Source: Spirodela intermedia (Eukaryota; Streptophyta; Magnoliopsida; Alismatales; Araceae). From it: a stretch of 64,000 bases of DNA. The position numbers were made by a program, and so were the translations under genes. The notes below the pieces were generated by a model. It was not told the DNA's origin, did no database searches, and saw only the letters and a list, made by a program, of their open reading frames with translations. Below are positions 24,101-37,560 of the stretch, piece by piece (the stretch's first letter is position 1; every line of letters begins with the position of its first letter). Where the stretch lies: contig LR746275.1 in the NCBI GenBank assembly GCA_902729315.2, positions 312,501-376,500 of the forward strand. Reading direction: 5' to 3'.

Positions 24101-25171
24101 AAGTGACCAAAGTCCTCTTATTCTTCACCTTCAATAGCATTCTCTTGAATTTCTTCATGGTCTTTTCCACCCTTAATTTCATCTTCATCCATGACTTCTA
24201 TGAAAAATTCATAGCACCATGTTTTAGACAGGTACTTAATTTGTGACCTTTTTCATTACATCTATAACATTTTGAAACATAGTTAAGTACATATAAATTA
24301 TTTTGAGAAGAATTTTGCCTACTAGAAATAAATCAATTTGGCCTTGGTGCAACGAAGGTTATTGATCTTTTATTATTGGTGGTAGATGAGTTAGGCATTG
24401 GTCTTGAACTATTTGATTGAAAAGTAGTTAGACCACCTTTTCATCAATATCCCATAGAAGTTTACTTTTAAATCTTGATATTATATAAGATTCAAATTCA
24501 GTCCAATCAACTCTTAAATAAAGTTTGTAAAATTCTTCAGCATATTTTGTGATAGATCTACTTTCATATTTATAATTTTGATATTGGTGATATAAAATTT
24601 GATTTCAATAATTTCTTTATCTTATTCTAATTTTGAACTTAATCTTTTCTTGATCTTACACATGTGAATTGTAATTGATCCTACCATGTAGAGGCCCCAC
24701 CTTTGAGTTTATAGGTAATTAATTTCAGTTGTTTCTCATTAAAGATCTTTATCTATCCAAAAAATCTCTCAACTTCAAAAATCTAATTTAGAAATTCTTC
24801 TATTTTCAAATGTCTATTTAAACTAGGTAAATCAATTTCGTTTGAAAATATCTACAATCATCATAATTTTTGATCTACTTTTTAAGCTTCTTATATCATT
24901 TGACAAGTTTTTCTTTGAGGGATTAAAAAATTATTTCCCTTTTGACTAGTTTGACTATGAGATTGAGGTTCCATCTAAGTCATTCTTGTTAAGATTTGTT
25001 TCAAAGTATCAATCAAATCTTCAATTTTTTTTCATATGGTTCTTGAAATCAGCCAACTTTGGTTTTGAATTAGGACATATCTTAAAACTTTCATTGTCAT
25101 TGATGTTAATTCTTTTATCTCATAACATCTTTAGAATTCAAATCTAGAATGGTAACCCTACTTTGATTCTA
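21181..25171 (-). mobile_element. Internal region of a decayed Ty3/gypsy retrotransposon
   Basis: There is no long open frame, but translating the minus strand in short pieces gives recognisable remnants in Ty3/gypsy order. Near 24236-24285 is a gag zinc knuckle, CYRCNEKGHKL. Near 23970-24000 is a protease active-site segment, VIIDSGNN. Near 23225-23280 is the reverse transcriptase segment RLYEWLIMPFD, with a stop codon right after it, and near 23137-23190 the catalytic block FVIIYFDDILVYN. Near 21750-21790 is the integrase segment HLQTDGQIEVVNW. Protease, then reverse transcriptase, then integrase is the gypsy order; copia elements place integrase before reverse transcriptase. Stops and frameshifts throughout make the element inactive. 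Confidence 0.85.
25157..25171 (-). other. Likely tRNA primer-binding site of the gypsy element
   Basis: Directly inside the right-hand (5') LTR the minus strand reads TAGAATCAAAGTAGGG, a mutated match to TGGTATCAGAGC-type sites complementary to initiator methionine tRNA. Its position next to the LTR edge supports both the site and the minus-strand orientation of the element. Confidence 0.55.
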
Positions 25172-25686
25172 ATTGAGGTAGTAAAACTAGAGAAAAAGAT
25201 GGCTTGGGTAAGTTGTGATTAACTTTGGTGTTGTAGGGGTTGAAGTCACATCATGAATCTTCGAAAAACATGCCTCAGCTATTGCCTTTCACTTTGAATT
25301 CATCAGTTGAAGAGGACAAGTCCCTTAAATCCACAAAAGGGTGATTTTGAATCCATAGGGCTACATAAGATGCCTTTTAAATAGTCTGAAGTGTCTTATT
25401 TTGGTGCCAACATTTAAATTTTGAAGTAAAATTGAAATTTGAAATCAAATTTTTAATGAAATTTAAATTTTAGAATGAAATCTAAAATAAGAAATAAAAT
25501 TTAAAATTCAAATGAAATTCACAAAAATAGTAAAAATAGAGATATGGGCCTAATTTCAGAATTGGGTCAGCTTCAACTTGAAGTGGGCTTCAAGCTACAA
25601 TAGTACTAGGCTTAAGGTTCCATTAGTGTAATTGTGCCAACTTTTACTTAAAGTGGGCTTCAAATTGTATTAGTGGTGGGCTTTAT
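25172..25686 (-). repeat. 5' LTR of the degenerate Ty3/gypsy element
   Basis: This is the partner of the left LTR (20252-21180), in the same orientation. Shared stretches include the AAAACTAGAGAAAAAGATGG start and the GACAAGTCCC segment. The AAATTTGAA-type part is short, and the end reads GGGCTTCAAGCTACAATAGTACTAGGCTT. The two copies differ at many positions, so the insertion is old. The right edge, about 25686, is where similarity ends. Confidence 0.7.
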
Positions 25687-28600
25687 GTTGAATCGAGTTG
25701 TGCCTTAACGTCAATAATTAATTAAGTATTCCTCATATGCCTAATGAAAAATGTGACATGGAACAATTGTCAATGACTTTATTATAAAAATTCACTTTGA
25801 AAATATTTTATCATTGATTAAATTTTGTCTTCTTATCCAACAAAAAACCAATTGTCTATGATTGTAGTAGTTCCATCTTTGATGAAAACTAATTCTCTAT
25901 TTACTAACTTAGAAGACACTATTCCATGATTCTTAGATGGAAGCTAACTTTTGTTTTTATTATGTAAAGAAAATATGTGCCATGCACACAATCTGAAAAC
26001 AACTATTGCTTTTACTTTGTCATAGTTATTTGGGCCAATTAACTAGCCCAACACTTGGCATAATATTGATTAACATATAAAATTAATCACTCAAAAACAA
26101 TTCTTTTCTTTAAGGTTAATGGAACTCTAAGATTTCAACAAATTAAGAAGATTTTATTGTGTTGAGCAGCAATTAAGTCTCTTGCATTCATGCTCTCAAT
26201 ATCACTTATGGGCTTATAGATAAGTCAATTAGTCAATATCTCTCACTCCCTCTCTCTCCCTCTCTCTCTCTTCTTTCTTCAAATTGGAATGAGGTTCCAT
26301 CTATACGGATTCAAGTTGGAGTAATGGTCATCTCTAACAACTAGAAAAAAGGGACTCAACAAAATGTTCATCCATCTTGTAAATTAATTGTTGAATGAGA
26401 TAATTTAGCTTTTTTGGCATGTTTTTTTCTCTACATATATAAACCATGGGACCATTGTCCTGGATCATTCAGAATTCTCAAATTGTTGAGATTAGAACAT
26501 GTAGGCTAGATGTGAATGCTTCTAAATAGTAAAGAAATCATAAATATAAGCCATAAAGTTAGAAATATTAAACCATCCAAACTTTTATCATCACACCTAA
26601 ATATGAAAGGTTTTCCTATGACCTAGGTTTTGGAGGTTTGAACGTTATTCATTGCTTCCCAAGTATTTGTAATATATTAGAATTATATTTTTGTATGGAT
26701 TTACAGTAGTAAATTAGTACAGGCTAGAAATGTTGGCTTTAGAAGCCTTAGTTATCTTAAAATATTTTGGTGATGATAGACACACATAAGAAAAATAATT
26801 GGGCTAAAGTGTAATCTTCTATATACATCTATCACACTACTTATTCCTTGGACACATGTCGAAAATAAAATAATTTAAATTCATAGAGAATATGTCTTAA
26901 TGATGTCATGTCCAAATGATAATTAAATGATCATATTTTGTGCTCATATTTTGAATTTCAAACTTAAAATAAATGTTTCATTTAAGGTCATTACCTTAGT
27001 TACCATTGATGTTAAGTGTCAATATATATATATATATGTATCTATACAATGCCTCTAATAAGAAGTAATGATTTGGACATTGAATTTTTTGTGGGCGCTT
27101 GAAGTAAATATTAAATGAAAGCTTAAAGAGTGAACTAGATCTTCATGCCTTAAAATTATTAGTTATGATCAATTTTTATGGTGAACTAATTAGTTGAATC
27201 TTAATTTTTAAGCAATGCTCTTTAAATATTTCTAAATATAATTGAATGTAAATTAAAAACTACTTTAAAATCACTAGTGACCTAAACAATGATATCAAGT
27301 GTTTACTTCATATTTATATTCATTATGAGTCTATTTATATTTAAATTAATGTTCAAAACATTATTTATTTCAAGATAATCAGTAAAGATATTTTATCATT
27401 AAAAAAATCTTAGTGGGTTTTCCAAAACTTAAATTATGATATGTATGTTGAAGCTTAATGGCTACATTTATTTGTTGAAGCTTAAAGGATATGTTGTATT
27501 GATTTCTAAGTATTTTAGTTACTAAATATTTTTAATTTTAATCTTGAACGAGAACGAAAAATAGAGGAAACTTTTTTTAAGTATTTTAGCATAACTTAAG
27601 GTTCTATGTAAGTTTAGCTTGTCTCTAATAGATTATTACTTTCCAATAATCACCATTATTTTCTTGAAAATCTAGAGCTTTATTCTATCAATTTTTCTAA
27701 TATATTGTGTAAATTTGAGTAAATTAGAAGCTTGATTTCAAGCTAAGGGGACAGGTTTGGGGGGTGAATCTTGTAGATGCCCTTTGTTTCAAGACTTACT
27801 TTAGAATATTTATTTATGAACTAGTTTTGAACGATTTATTGATATCAATTGAATCATATATATACATCATGATAATTTACATCATAAGTGAAATTTACTT
27901 GAGAAGAATTCAATATATATATATTGCTAATGCTTGACAATATCTTATAATAATGACTTCAATGAGTTATACCTTTGAGATATATTTTTATGTCTAATTA
28001 ATGCAGCATAATATTATCATAATATAAGTATAAAACAACATGTGTCAACACATGAAATATTTCACATATATTTATGAGAAATAAAGTTACATCTAAGATT
28101 CAAATGTAACACAAGTATTGTGAAGATAAAAGTATTAAATAAATACACAATTAGACATGAGATTCAAACTTAGGATACAAGCTACATAAAAATAAAAAAA
28201 CTGATGTCCAAAATATTTGAATATCACAAAGGCCAAAAATTTAATGGGATTAAAAACTGAGATTACTGTAATAATGCCATGGGAAGTAGATCAGATATAT
28301 AGAGTAAAATCACAAGATTAATGATTGAAGGAAGATTCAATCTCGTCCTATATGATGGCTGAGTTGGACTGTTCAAATGAAGCTATCAAGTAAGCAAAAA
28401 AGTCTTGATCTTGTAACTTAATGGTGACACATTAAAATCTTATATGGAGAAAATAATCGAGCAAAACAATCAACTTCAACTCAGTCTTAAAATAAAGTAG
28501 TCGTTGAAGTTTTATGAATATCTAGAAGAAACCTTCAGAGATCATTTGTGAAAGACTTACACATTTTAAAGTAAAGAAGAACCTAATGTTAGGCTCACAC

Positions 28601-30599
28601 ACTTTAAATGATAACACATTAGTAGAGTTCAAAGAGAAAACAACAAGTTTGATAATTATGTTTGAGCTTAATCCTAAAGATAAAGATGTTTGTTGATTAG
28701 TTGAGAATCTTCAGACACATTATTCAAGGTAATCTATATGAGAACGAAAATATTTGAGCTGAAGCATGATTGAAGATTAGAAGTGCAAATTCTAGACAGT
28801 AGCTTTGAATATGTGAATGAAAACAAGCCAAACGACCACCTTTGAACATGACAATGGAAGAGAAAATATTTATTGATCCATTAAAAATCTCCAAATGAAT
28901 TATCATGGACAAGAAATGCAAGAGTAGAAAGTTTGATATTGTAAAACAAATGAAGTCACTAGTACACTAGCAGAACAATGGGAAGATTTCAAATTTATAT
29001 AATTATTCTAAAATACTAAAATGATAAATATATGTTGGATTATAAAGAGAAAAATCTGAGTTGGAGTAAAATAATAGTGACAAACTAAGTTAATACTAAA
29101 TGAAGATATTTTCAACTACATCATTCACTCATAACTTGAGAAGAAGATTCCACTCAATCTTCTATAATAAAGTAATAACACTTCTCAAAAAATATCAAAA
29201 CATTATCCTACTCCCTCATATGTAGTGATCAATGAGTCGTTAAATCAAGCTATATGTTTCTTATCTCCATCAGATCCTAAGGTCACTAAAGTGATGAGTG
29301 AAGATAGTTAGGTTAAGACATGACATGTTGAGAACAAAAATCTACTTATAGAGGGTGTTATTTTCTAAATAAAATTATGTATTGACTTAGGCATGTGACG
29401 TTGAGAGTCAAGACTTGCCCATAAGGGATGAGATCTTTGCAGAGATCAAATAAAGGTATTTGGACTATTAATCTTGTAAAATCAATTATATGTTTGGAAT
29501 TAAATGGTGAAATCTTATAGGGAGATTCTTCAAGATTTGATGTAGCCAATGAAGAATGAATCATTATAAAAATCTTTATATTCCACATAGTCATGAGTGA
29601 GAAAGAAAGAGACCAAAGTGACCTCATGATGAAAAGAGAAACATGTGTCAACACATACAAGTAGACATAATAATAAAATAAAATAGAAAAATATAAGAAA
29701 CTGATTCACCTCCCACTCTTGGTACTTCACTTAGCTACATCAAACTCAACAAAACTTAAACTAGGTTGATTTTAGTCACAACGTCTTCTACAATCAAATA
29801 ATTTCAAGATGTGAATCTTGGAGTCTAGTTTATTTGTCCCTTTATTGGATTTTATATATGATTTATTTTTTCATCAAATTTAGAAAAAATTAGTGATATA
29901 TTTTTTAACTTTTTTGTTTATACTTGTGATTAAGTTTTGAATAATGACATGGAGGAGTTGAGCCCAGGATGTAAGTTTGGCTCACCTAGAACTATTAATT
30001 GAAAAGAAAATTTAGGTGTGAAATTCTAAGATAGTTGATCCTATTAGCTTGCAATTCTAGTGAGACTCAAGAGGCCGAAAAAGCATAACATTATTACAAT
30101 GACTAGTACTTAGCTCTATGGGACTGATTAAAATTAAAAATCAAAAGAAGAGGTGAAGAAAACATAGATTAGTTAACAAAAAGTAAGAACTATGATGAGA
30201 TCAATTCAAGCCCCCTTCTTAATCTTGGTATGGGTTTAAATCCACTAATAAAGGAACTATAATAGTGATTTTTGAGAAGTCTTTACTATGAATTTTGAGA
30301 AGAATTTGCAAGAAAAAAACTGGTTTGTTTTATGTTGTACATCTAGAATCATGATAATGAAGGTAGTTACTGCAGTCCTAAAATATTGAGTTGTCATTCT
30401 TAGGTATCGATGGAACCCAATGTATGAAAATACTGAAAAGCTCATATACCTTATTTAGTAATCTCGAAATCTACCTCTAAAATTGGAACTGAGTGACATA
30501 CCTCATTTCTACAAACATCTTGATTCAAAATTTAAGATGCACTATTCTCCCAAGAGAAAACAGTTGCACTAATATCATAATAAGCTTTGTAGTAATAGG
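25687..30599. other. AT-rich DNA without recognised genes
   Basis: About 4.9 kb of AT-rich sequence holds only short open frames (up to 100 codons) of no recognisable family. There is a CT-rich patch near 26240-26280 and short TA runs near 27022-27037 and 27916-27926. It may contain further decayed transposon DNA, but I could not read any domain. Confidence 0.5.
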
Positions 30600-31999
30600 T
30601 TAAAAAATTCAATTGGTAATGAATAAAATAACCTTGTCTTTGAACTACAATTTGACTGTAATATTAAATTATTGGTAATTATTTGCCTACTTTACTTAGA
30701 TTACATCTTGAGGAAATTCCAGTTCCAAAAAAAGCATCATATATCACAATCAACAAACAGAAAATATAGTGTTTAGAATTTAACCGAATTATTTTGATCT
30801 CAGGATTATAAGATTGGGTGATCACATGATTGTATAGACTTACTATATGATCTATAGATAGAGATTAAATCTCAAGCCCATATTATATGAACATGCTATC
30901 TATCTCCAAGCAATAAATATACCATAACATATGCCATATATTCAAAGTCCCAATTAAAAAACAATATCTGCTGTCAGAATTTTACAATAATTATTTACAA
31001 CCTATACATATGTCACAACAACTCATACCATGTAAACTAGAGGGATAAGATAAACTTACGTAAGCTAGGAATGGCTGCGTATGGTAGTGTTTCCAAGTTC
31101 AACTCTGGTTAAATACTTTTTCATGTTTTTCTATTGAATATCATAAGTAAGAAATATTATTGAGAAAATATGCCTCTTAACTTATGAAATATTTTCCTTC
31201 CTACCATAAAATGTTGTACATACGTTGAAGAGGCTGAGGATTCACTTCATGGATTGTTCGGTTGGTTTGGAAATGAAGCCAAGCCCCTTCTTACTGTTAC
31301 TACCAACCTTTTGCCCGGGGGGAACTGAGGGTTGTGTTGCTACACTGCAGTTGCATGCACAAGAAGCCAGAAGATGGAGGATCAAGCTGAGTGCTCTCAA
31401 TCAGAGGCCATGCCTATCCTTATTTCGTTAGCCGGGGTACTGTTCTGTTTTCAACCAACACACCGCGGCGTATCTAGCCAGAGGGCCGCTTCGCACGGAG
31501 ATCCGTAGCTCATCATCGCCGATAGGTACCACGTGTGGGAGTCGCCAAGAGACCATACAGAGCGGGCGAGTAACAGTGCAACAGATTAACGGGAACTACC
31601 TTTGTTGATTGATCCATCGAGAGATAGACAGAGGTGTCCTCGAGAAACGGTTACTGTTGGGGATGATAAAAGGCTGAGCTGTAGACATTGACGATACTAT
31701 TGGTAGACATGGGGAGATGGTCTGCGTGACTCGCGAGGGTACTGGAGACCTCGAAACCTTCTATGTAGACCCTTCTCGGGATGAACATTCGCAGAATAAT
31801 CTGTCGGGAAGACGCTCTCTTCTGGGCATCGCCCATAACGTCGATAATTTAATGCCAACTTTATTTGGAAGAAGGGTAATGAATTCTTCCTAGCTGCTGT
31901 CCTTCATAATTGTGCCGTCAAAAGCAACAGTAGAAAACTTGACATTTCTTCTGAGAAGGCACAATTGGCCGACTTTCTTCGAGAGCTTCGCCCCTGTTA

Positions 32000-33730
32000 G
32001 AACATGGCGATTCACGCTATGAGTGCTCAACTGAAAGGAAAATACCAGTTAGGTGTCAGCCAAAAGAGATCATCACATTGAAATAGATACGTAGAAAATT
32101 AGACTAAAATTTATAAAGAAAAAGAGTTTGTACTGAAGTTCTGTTAAGGCGACAAGTTGCAACCTATCGATATACATTTATCCTCAGTTCTTTGACGTGA
32201 TATATATCACATTTCCAATGGGTGATACAGGCACTAATTTTGACATTTAATTAGTTAATTGACTGTTTGATGCAAGGGTGCGTGTATTTTTCTAAACACA
32301 TAAAGGTAATGAATGTTCCCATCAATTTCTTACCTTGTTCTTACAAATATTTTATAAAACATACAATGGGGTACATGTTCCTTCAAAACTGTCAATCGTT
32401 CATCCATTCTATAGTTCAATACTACTACTTATCTCAGCTGACCAAGTACATAGACATATAACCATCTCCAACTACTTTCATTTTTCCAGTAAAATTACTT
32501 TTAAAATATTTAATGATTAGAGAGGTAATTCCCCTGAATAATCTTCAAATATTTAAAATTATTTTTGGATGCATCCTACATTTTCATAGAAACAAGTCAT
32601 GGAAAAATCTACATTCAAGTAATAACTTATAACATAGCCAAAAGGATGAATGATTGAGGTGAGTCAAAAATTATAAGAGGGTGGGCAGGAAGAGATGAAC
32701 TATAAAGTCTGGTGAATGGGCTATGGCATTTACTGCATTGCCATTGTCTGATCAACACTATTGCATTCCCATAAATATGCAAAAAAATATAGCAATGGGC
32801 TACCTGGATTTTATACTTGCAGGTACAGGAGCTGCTAGAATAATCAATAAATTACAATCCTCACAATACTTTAAACAATGTGATTCATACACTAGGTGGG
32901 AATGTACAGTTAAAGTCCCTTTGGGATGATGTATGACCTAAGAGATGAGGTGAGTTGATAATTTTCTTGGCTATAGCGAAACCTTGCACAAATTGATTAG
33001 TTAATGGGACCAGTTCCACATCTACCACAAAATTAAGTTAAATGTGTAACATGCAAGGTATTTCAAATTTTATTTTGATTCATTTTTATGTTAGTTAGCA
33101 GTGTACCCTGGTATTCATTTACACATTTCAAATTAATTTATGTGTCTAGACCCAATAAATCTGGTATTTATTGATATCTCCATGAATTTAAAAATTAAAT
33201 TCGATCAAAATTTCAATTGAGTGCCAACATCTCCAAAAACACAGGCTGTGGGAAAAAATTGGATTAAAAGAGATATAGAGATGAGGGCTGGAAAACAACT
33301 AATATATTACTTTAGAGGTTCAAATGCAACAATCTCTAAGACAGATGATTTAAGGGACAGCCCTTGAACGTATACTTAAACATGATCAAGTGTAAACATA
33401 GTACGAAACGTTTTATAATTTGGATCTAGTATCTTTAAATCGGTCATGATTAGGCATAAATTGAAGTGGCTGATTTTCTAAAAAAAGTTGTAGGTATGTC
33501 TTTGGCTATAGAAAAATATAAAGGGAGAGTGCAGGAGAACATACCCTAATTGGGCCTGCAGTTCTTACTATCCCTCTCTCTCTCTTCGCTCACTTTTATA
33601 TTTGTTGTGCATGACACTACATTGCGTATCCTTATTCCTCTTAAAGTGTTGGAGAGAAGTTGCAGTACTCTCTCTCTTCCCTCCTAATTACCTCTCTTTC
33701 TCTCGTTCTCTCATTGTGTATCTTGTTTTC
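32000..33730. other. Left-arm DNA without recognised genes
   Basis: This is AT-rich, non-coding sequence between the 31.2-31.95-kb matched block and the Aux/IAA pseudogene. A CT-rich stretch at about 33570-33710 precedes the pseudogene, in the position of the GA-rich leader of the right-arm gene (mirror of 55700-55910). Nothing else is supported. Confidence 0.45.
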
Positions 33731-33737
33731 TCATCCA

Positions 33738-34611
33738 ATTTATGTGCTGGCATTGCTGCAATGAGAAGATAAGATTATTCCCCTTGTTCTTCTATAGACA
33801 GCAACACTCATCCTTGCCTCGCATCTATAACTCCCATCTCTCAATGGATGAAAGATCTCAGCAGCTACACTGTCCTTTCAATTCCAGGTGATACAACGAT
33901 AGCCATTTCGGCATTATAAATTGAGTCTCTTTTGCCTACAATCTTACTCATCCATTGGTTATAAGTTTTACTCTAGAATCAAACTTTATAATCCGTTGTT
34001 TCGTGAATTGTTAGCTTGAAATAGTTTTTTAATTTTCTCCTTCATTTGTGCTTTTCCTATGGACATTAGAGATTATGATTCAAGATGGGTACTGAGCAAT
34101 CCTAACCTTCAACAATGAGCGATCTTCTTTGTCATGGTCTACATAGAGAGAATTCCCATAGGCAAGGAATTAGATCTCTTTGCACAAGAGGGTTATGAGG
34201 ACTGTTTATGACCATTGTTAAATGTGAGAAAAGCTTCATGTTCCGTGGTCAGTCTGTGTCGCTATTTGAATCGCTATCCCAATTGATATATTTATGTGGT
34301 AAGTACATAAGCATGCATCAACTAACTTCTCTGTTAAATTTCATATCCTTGATCACTTAATGAAGGTCTGGATCCTGATCAAATGTTTGTCAAGAAAATC
34401 TATGTGCTGACCTATGATGATGTTGAAGGGGATTGGATGTAGGTTGGAGATGTCCCTTGGGTGTCTGATATCTGCCATCCTCCATGTATATAGGCATATA
34501 CAATTGTACTTGTACACTTCTAATTAGCAATGTTTTTTCCATCCTATCTTGGTCAGCATGTTCTTGTCATTTGTGAAGAGTTTGAATATCAGATGGGCTG
34601 ACAGACTCTAG
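33738..34611 (+). pseudogene. Aux/IAA pseudogene, mirror copy of the gene at 54768-55673
   Basis: All four exons of the right-arm Aux/IAA gene are recognisable in reverse orientation. Exon 1 (about 33738-33883) has an in-frame TAA after the AATGAGAAGA stretch and has lost the domain I segment (TELMLGLG in the other copy). Exon 2 (from about 34068) reads [16 protein letters not shown] followed by TGA, then a 22-base deletion within domain III that shifts the frame. Exon 3 (about 34367-34462) keeps a recognisable VLTYDDVEGDWM, followed by TAG, then VGDVPW. Exon 4 (about 34557-34611) reads MFLSFVKSLNIRWADRL and stop. It cannot encode a working repressor. Its sense transcript, however, would be antisense-like to the right-arm gene. 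Confidence 0.88.
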
Positions 34612-34639
34612 ATTGTCTTCTTTTCTCAAATTCTCATAT

Positions 34640-34645
34640 CTCCCT

Positions 34646-34693
<48 letters not shown>

Positions 34694-34700
34694 CTCTCTT
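34640..34700 (+). repeat. CT microsatellite
   Basis: A nearly pure CT/CCT run of about 55 bases follows the Aux/IAA pseudogene. It mirrors the short GA run at 54722-54740 beside the right-arm gene, but is longer here. Confidence 0.85.
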
Positions 34701-35109
34701 CATCTGTGTTGTGACTGGGAGCAAGAAGTAAGCATGGAAAAAAGCCACATGATTGAGATTAAGCTGAGGAATGCATCACACTTTTGATTGCCCCTCCTCA
34801 AATCGTACTGTTCAAGTAATAGTATATTGAATGGATGGACGTATACTTGGAAAATGTGTCTTCTTGATCCTTTTTTTTAGTTTCTCTATTAATAAATAGA
34901 TTATTTAATGCCTAGTACCCATGATTATCCTTTCACCAACGTCAGAAATTATTAAAATAGTTAAAATTCATTATAGTTGGCTTCACACTTCTAGTTACTC
35001 CCATTGCCCTTTGAAGGCTCTAACGAACGGGCTGTCATAGCGAGTGGGGATCCCTTTTGAAGAGGGTGTGAACCTTTTCTTTTACTCATTTATTTCCATC
35101 TCTTGACAC

Positions 35110-35760
35110 TCTCAATATCTTTAATTTCAAATATACATGTTAGAGCAATACGTCTTATATGGACTTCAACAAAAGCGATGCTTACACTGCAAAGTAAGAT
35201 AGAAAAAAAAACAACTCACAATAAGAGAAATAACATAAGGATTTTATATGGTTCGGAGGTTGGGCTCTTATGTCTACAAGCGACGATGAAAGCTTTACTA
35301 GATATGACAGTAGTACAAGAAATCACTCCTCAAAAACTTAGAGAACAAATCTCTAATCTTGACCCTTCTAAGATCTCAAAGAATAGATCCTTGATCTTAG
35401 CCCTCTAATGCACTCACCAACCAAAGAGATATTTCTTGGAAGCTCTCTCCCAAACACTCTTTCTTTATAGTAGAACAAAGGTAGAATGGAGTTGCTTTAT
35501 ATTGTCTTAAATGAGGAGAGGTGACTCTCTATTTATAGACACTTTGCGGCCACCTCGACAATTGTGCCAACATAAGGCTACAAAACCAGTGCCATGTCGA
35601 ATCGAGGGATAACGACAAAGGGAGGGGCAGGGGAGAGAGATAGAGGTGAAGTTACAAAATCATCACCAGTGTAGGCTGAAACAAAGCCCACAGGTTTCAT
35701 TAGGAAGTTCACAGGTTTAATTAGGTGAAGGGGAGACATGATCTGGAAGTCATTATATAC
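35110..35760. mobile_element. Possible solo LTR or small LTR-type insertion
   Basis: This stretch looks inserted: the mirror position in the right arm (near 54.3 kb) has no counterpart. It contains an ACATAAGGATTTTATATGGTTCGG segment near 35231-35255, of a type common inside plant LTRs, and possible TG-type start sequence near 35136. I could not find a matching second LTR, clear ends or a target duplication, so it may be another kind of repeat. The 101-codon open frame at 35103-35408 shows no domain. Confidence 0.35.
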
Positions 35761-37100
35761 AGAGCTATTGAAGTACTACCGAGTAGAGTTGCTCATGGTC
35801 CTACCGGGTAGAGTTAGGGATGGCTAGAATCTGAAATGATTGAAGTACTATTGGTAGATTGAGGAATTACAATTGTTTTTTTCTGCTCAGTAATGTTGAT
35901 GTATAGTAAAATCAAGCTACGAACTATTATTTCTCCAGCGAGGAATCAGTAATCTAATGTTTTCCATATTTGTACATGTTCCAGGCCTACAAATAATTAT
36001 TTGCGATTAAAACACAAGTATGACTATGTTCACTGTAAGCCTTGAAGGTATCCTTCCGAAGTGTGAAGTTTGGCTTTAATGAGTTGGCACCATTTTCTAG
36101 CTTCACCTAAAATTTTACCTAGATTGGCTGGACATCTTTTTAACTAGTGTTCTTTTATTTTATTTTTTCTTCATATAAGAGAAGAATCTGGCTTTCTGAC
36201 AGTATGAAAGTTTGGTCAGCACACTGAGTGATTTGTATACCAGGTAGTCTAATGATTTTTTAAGACGTTATTTGCATTAGTGCACTGGGTCCAAATTTTA
36301 CCAGGTCCCTACAATCCAGCTACTTTGAGTTCAGGGTAGGATTGAAAGTTAAATAATAAAATAAGTCACAGTAAGTTTGTCGCTTTGAGAGAGTCTTCGG
36401 ACGGGAATCTTGGTCCTACCATTTCACATCCATGTTGTCACCCTCATCATACCAATCTTTCCTCACCTAACATCATGCCTCGTGTTTCTGTCATCCCCTT
36501 GCATGCTATTTTCCCCATCTACAGACCGTTGTATTTTCTTGCATTCTGTAACATTTGCCAGTGCACTAGTCAGAAGTTTGTTTGTTGATGCACCCCGTCT
36601 GTGCACTATCCATGGCTTCCTGTGCCCCGATTTTTCACGCAAACAACTTAAGAGAATTAGGCATTGAATGCCTTTGCAAGGGTCAATGCACGTATGAAAA
36701 AGCTTACCTCGCGATCAAAATTTTCAAGGGCACAACTACAACATCAATAGGTTGAAGCACAAACCAATCCGTATTATGCTTGGTATAAGCTGCAATTAAC
36801 CTTTGGCTTAAATTGTCTTTTCACCATATATTATGCTCGACCTTTCCGTAAACTTTATTTCCTCCCTGTTAAATTAGCCAGATCCCCTCTAAACCACCCC
36901 TCCTCCCCTTAGAAAATATATATTAACTAACCTTATTTTTATATACATTGAATAGTTAATATAATATAATTAAGTATTCTATATAATATGATTCTATTAT
37001 TCTATATAGTTTAGCAAGTTTCAATAAGATGAAATGATGCGCCTGCAATCACTATTCCGCCCGCGATCTGGTTCTTGAGCCCGCTGGCTCTAGATATCTT
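35761..37100. other. Left-arm DNA, partly matched in the right arm
   Basis: No gene is supported. The part 36400-36830 matches 50950-51370 in reverse complement, for example the CATGCTATTTTC/CATCTACAGACC and GTGCACTAGTC stretches. The open frames at 36385-36667 overlap in two frames and are not conserved as protein in the other arm. Confidence 0.5.
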
Positions 37101-37560
37101 TGACTAGGCCGCCGAACATTCGCCATTGAACCCCCGCCAAATAGTAATATCCGGCAGCCGTATCCGGCTGCTGCATATTCTTCCCTGTAAAAGCTCCCTG
37201 AAGATGTACCAGAGGTTGTTCATGAACACAGTTCTACAAAATATGTTTGAAAAAAAGATATTTCGGTTTATATCTGTTCACGCTCTTGATTTAATCCGGT
37301 CCTACCTTTCAGTGCCACATCGAGCCCATAGCTCATTATTTGTCATCCAATATCGTATATATCACAGTTGTTCTTATCGAAAATTTAAGAGGTTTGGTGC
37401 GCGGCTCTGAGCGGCAGAAAAACTCGACGAGGCTCCGACGACTCCACCGTTCCAACCTTTAACAGCAAGCCACTGACGGACCTTGGACCCTTGCCAAAGG
37501 TTGATCAGAGATTTCCGGGAGAACTTTATCAGAGAGCTCCACAAAAGACGAGCAGGCATA
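37101..37560 (-). other. Mirror block with partly conserved reading frames (left copy)
   Basis: On the minus strand, 37374-37559 encodes 61 residues starting MPARLLWSSLIKF and containing SKVRQWLAVKGW. The mirror block at 49581-49775 encodes MPARFPNDLWSSLVRF and SKVRQWLVVKGW. A second piece near 37100-37240 pairs with 49940-50120 (left reading FMNNLWYIFREL, right VMNSLSYIFREL). These could be exon remnants of one gene. However, substitutions between the copies are not concentrated at third codon positions, and no known family is recognised. I treat this as an unexplained conserved block and not as a gene. Confidence 0.3.

Noticed and set aside
21177-25171. A working retroviral or retrotransposon polyprotein
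   Set aside because: Domain remnants are separated by many stops and frameshifts, including one directly after the reverse-transcriptase MPF block.
31225-31431. 68-codon plus-strand frame at the left arm edge
   Set aside because: The mirror block near 58.2-58.35 kb is clearly homologous in DNA but does not preserve this frame.
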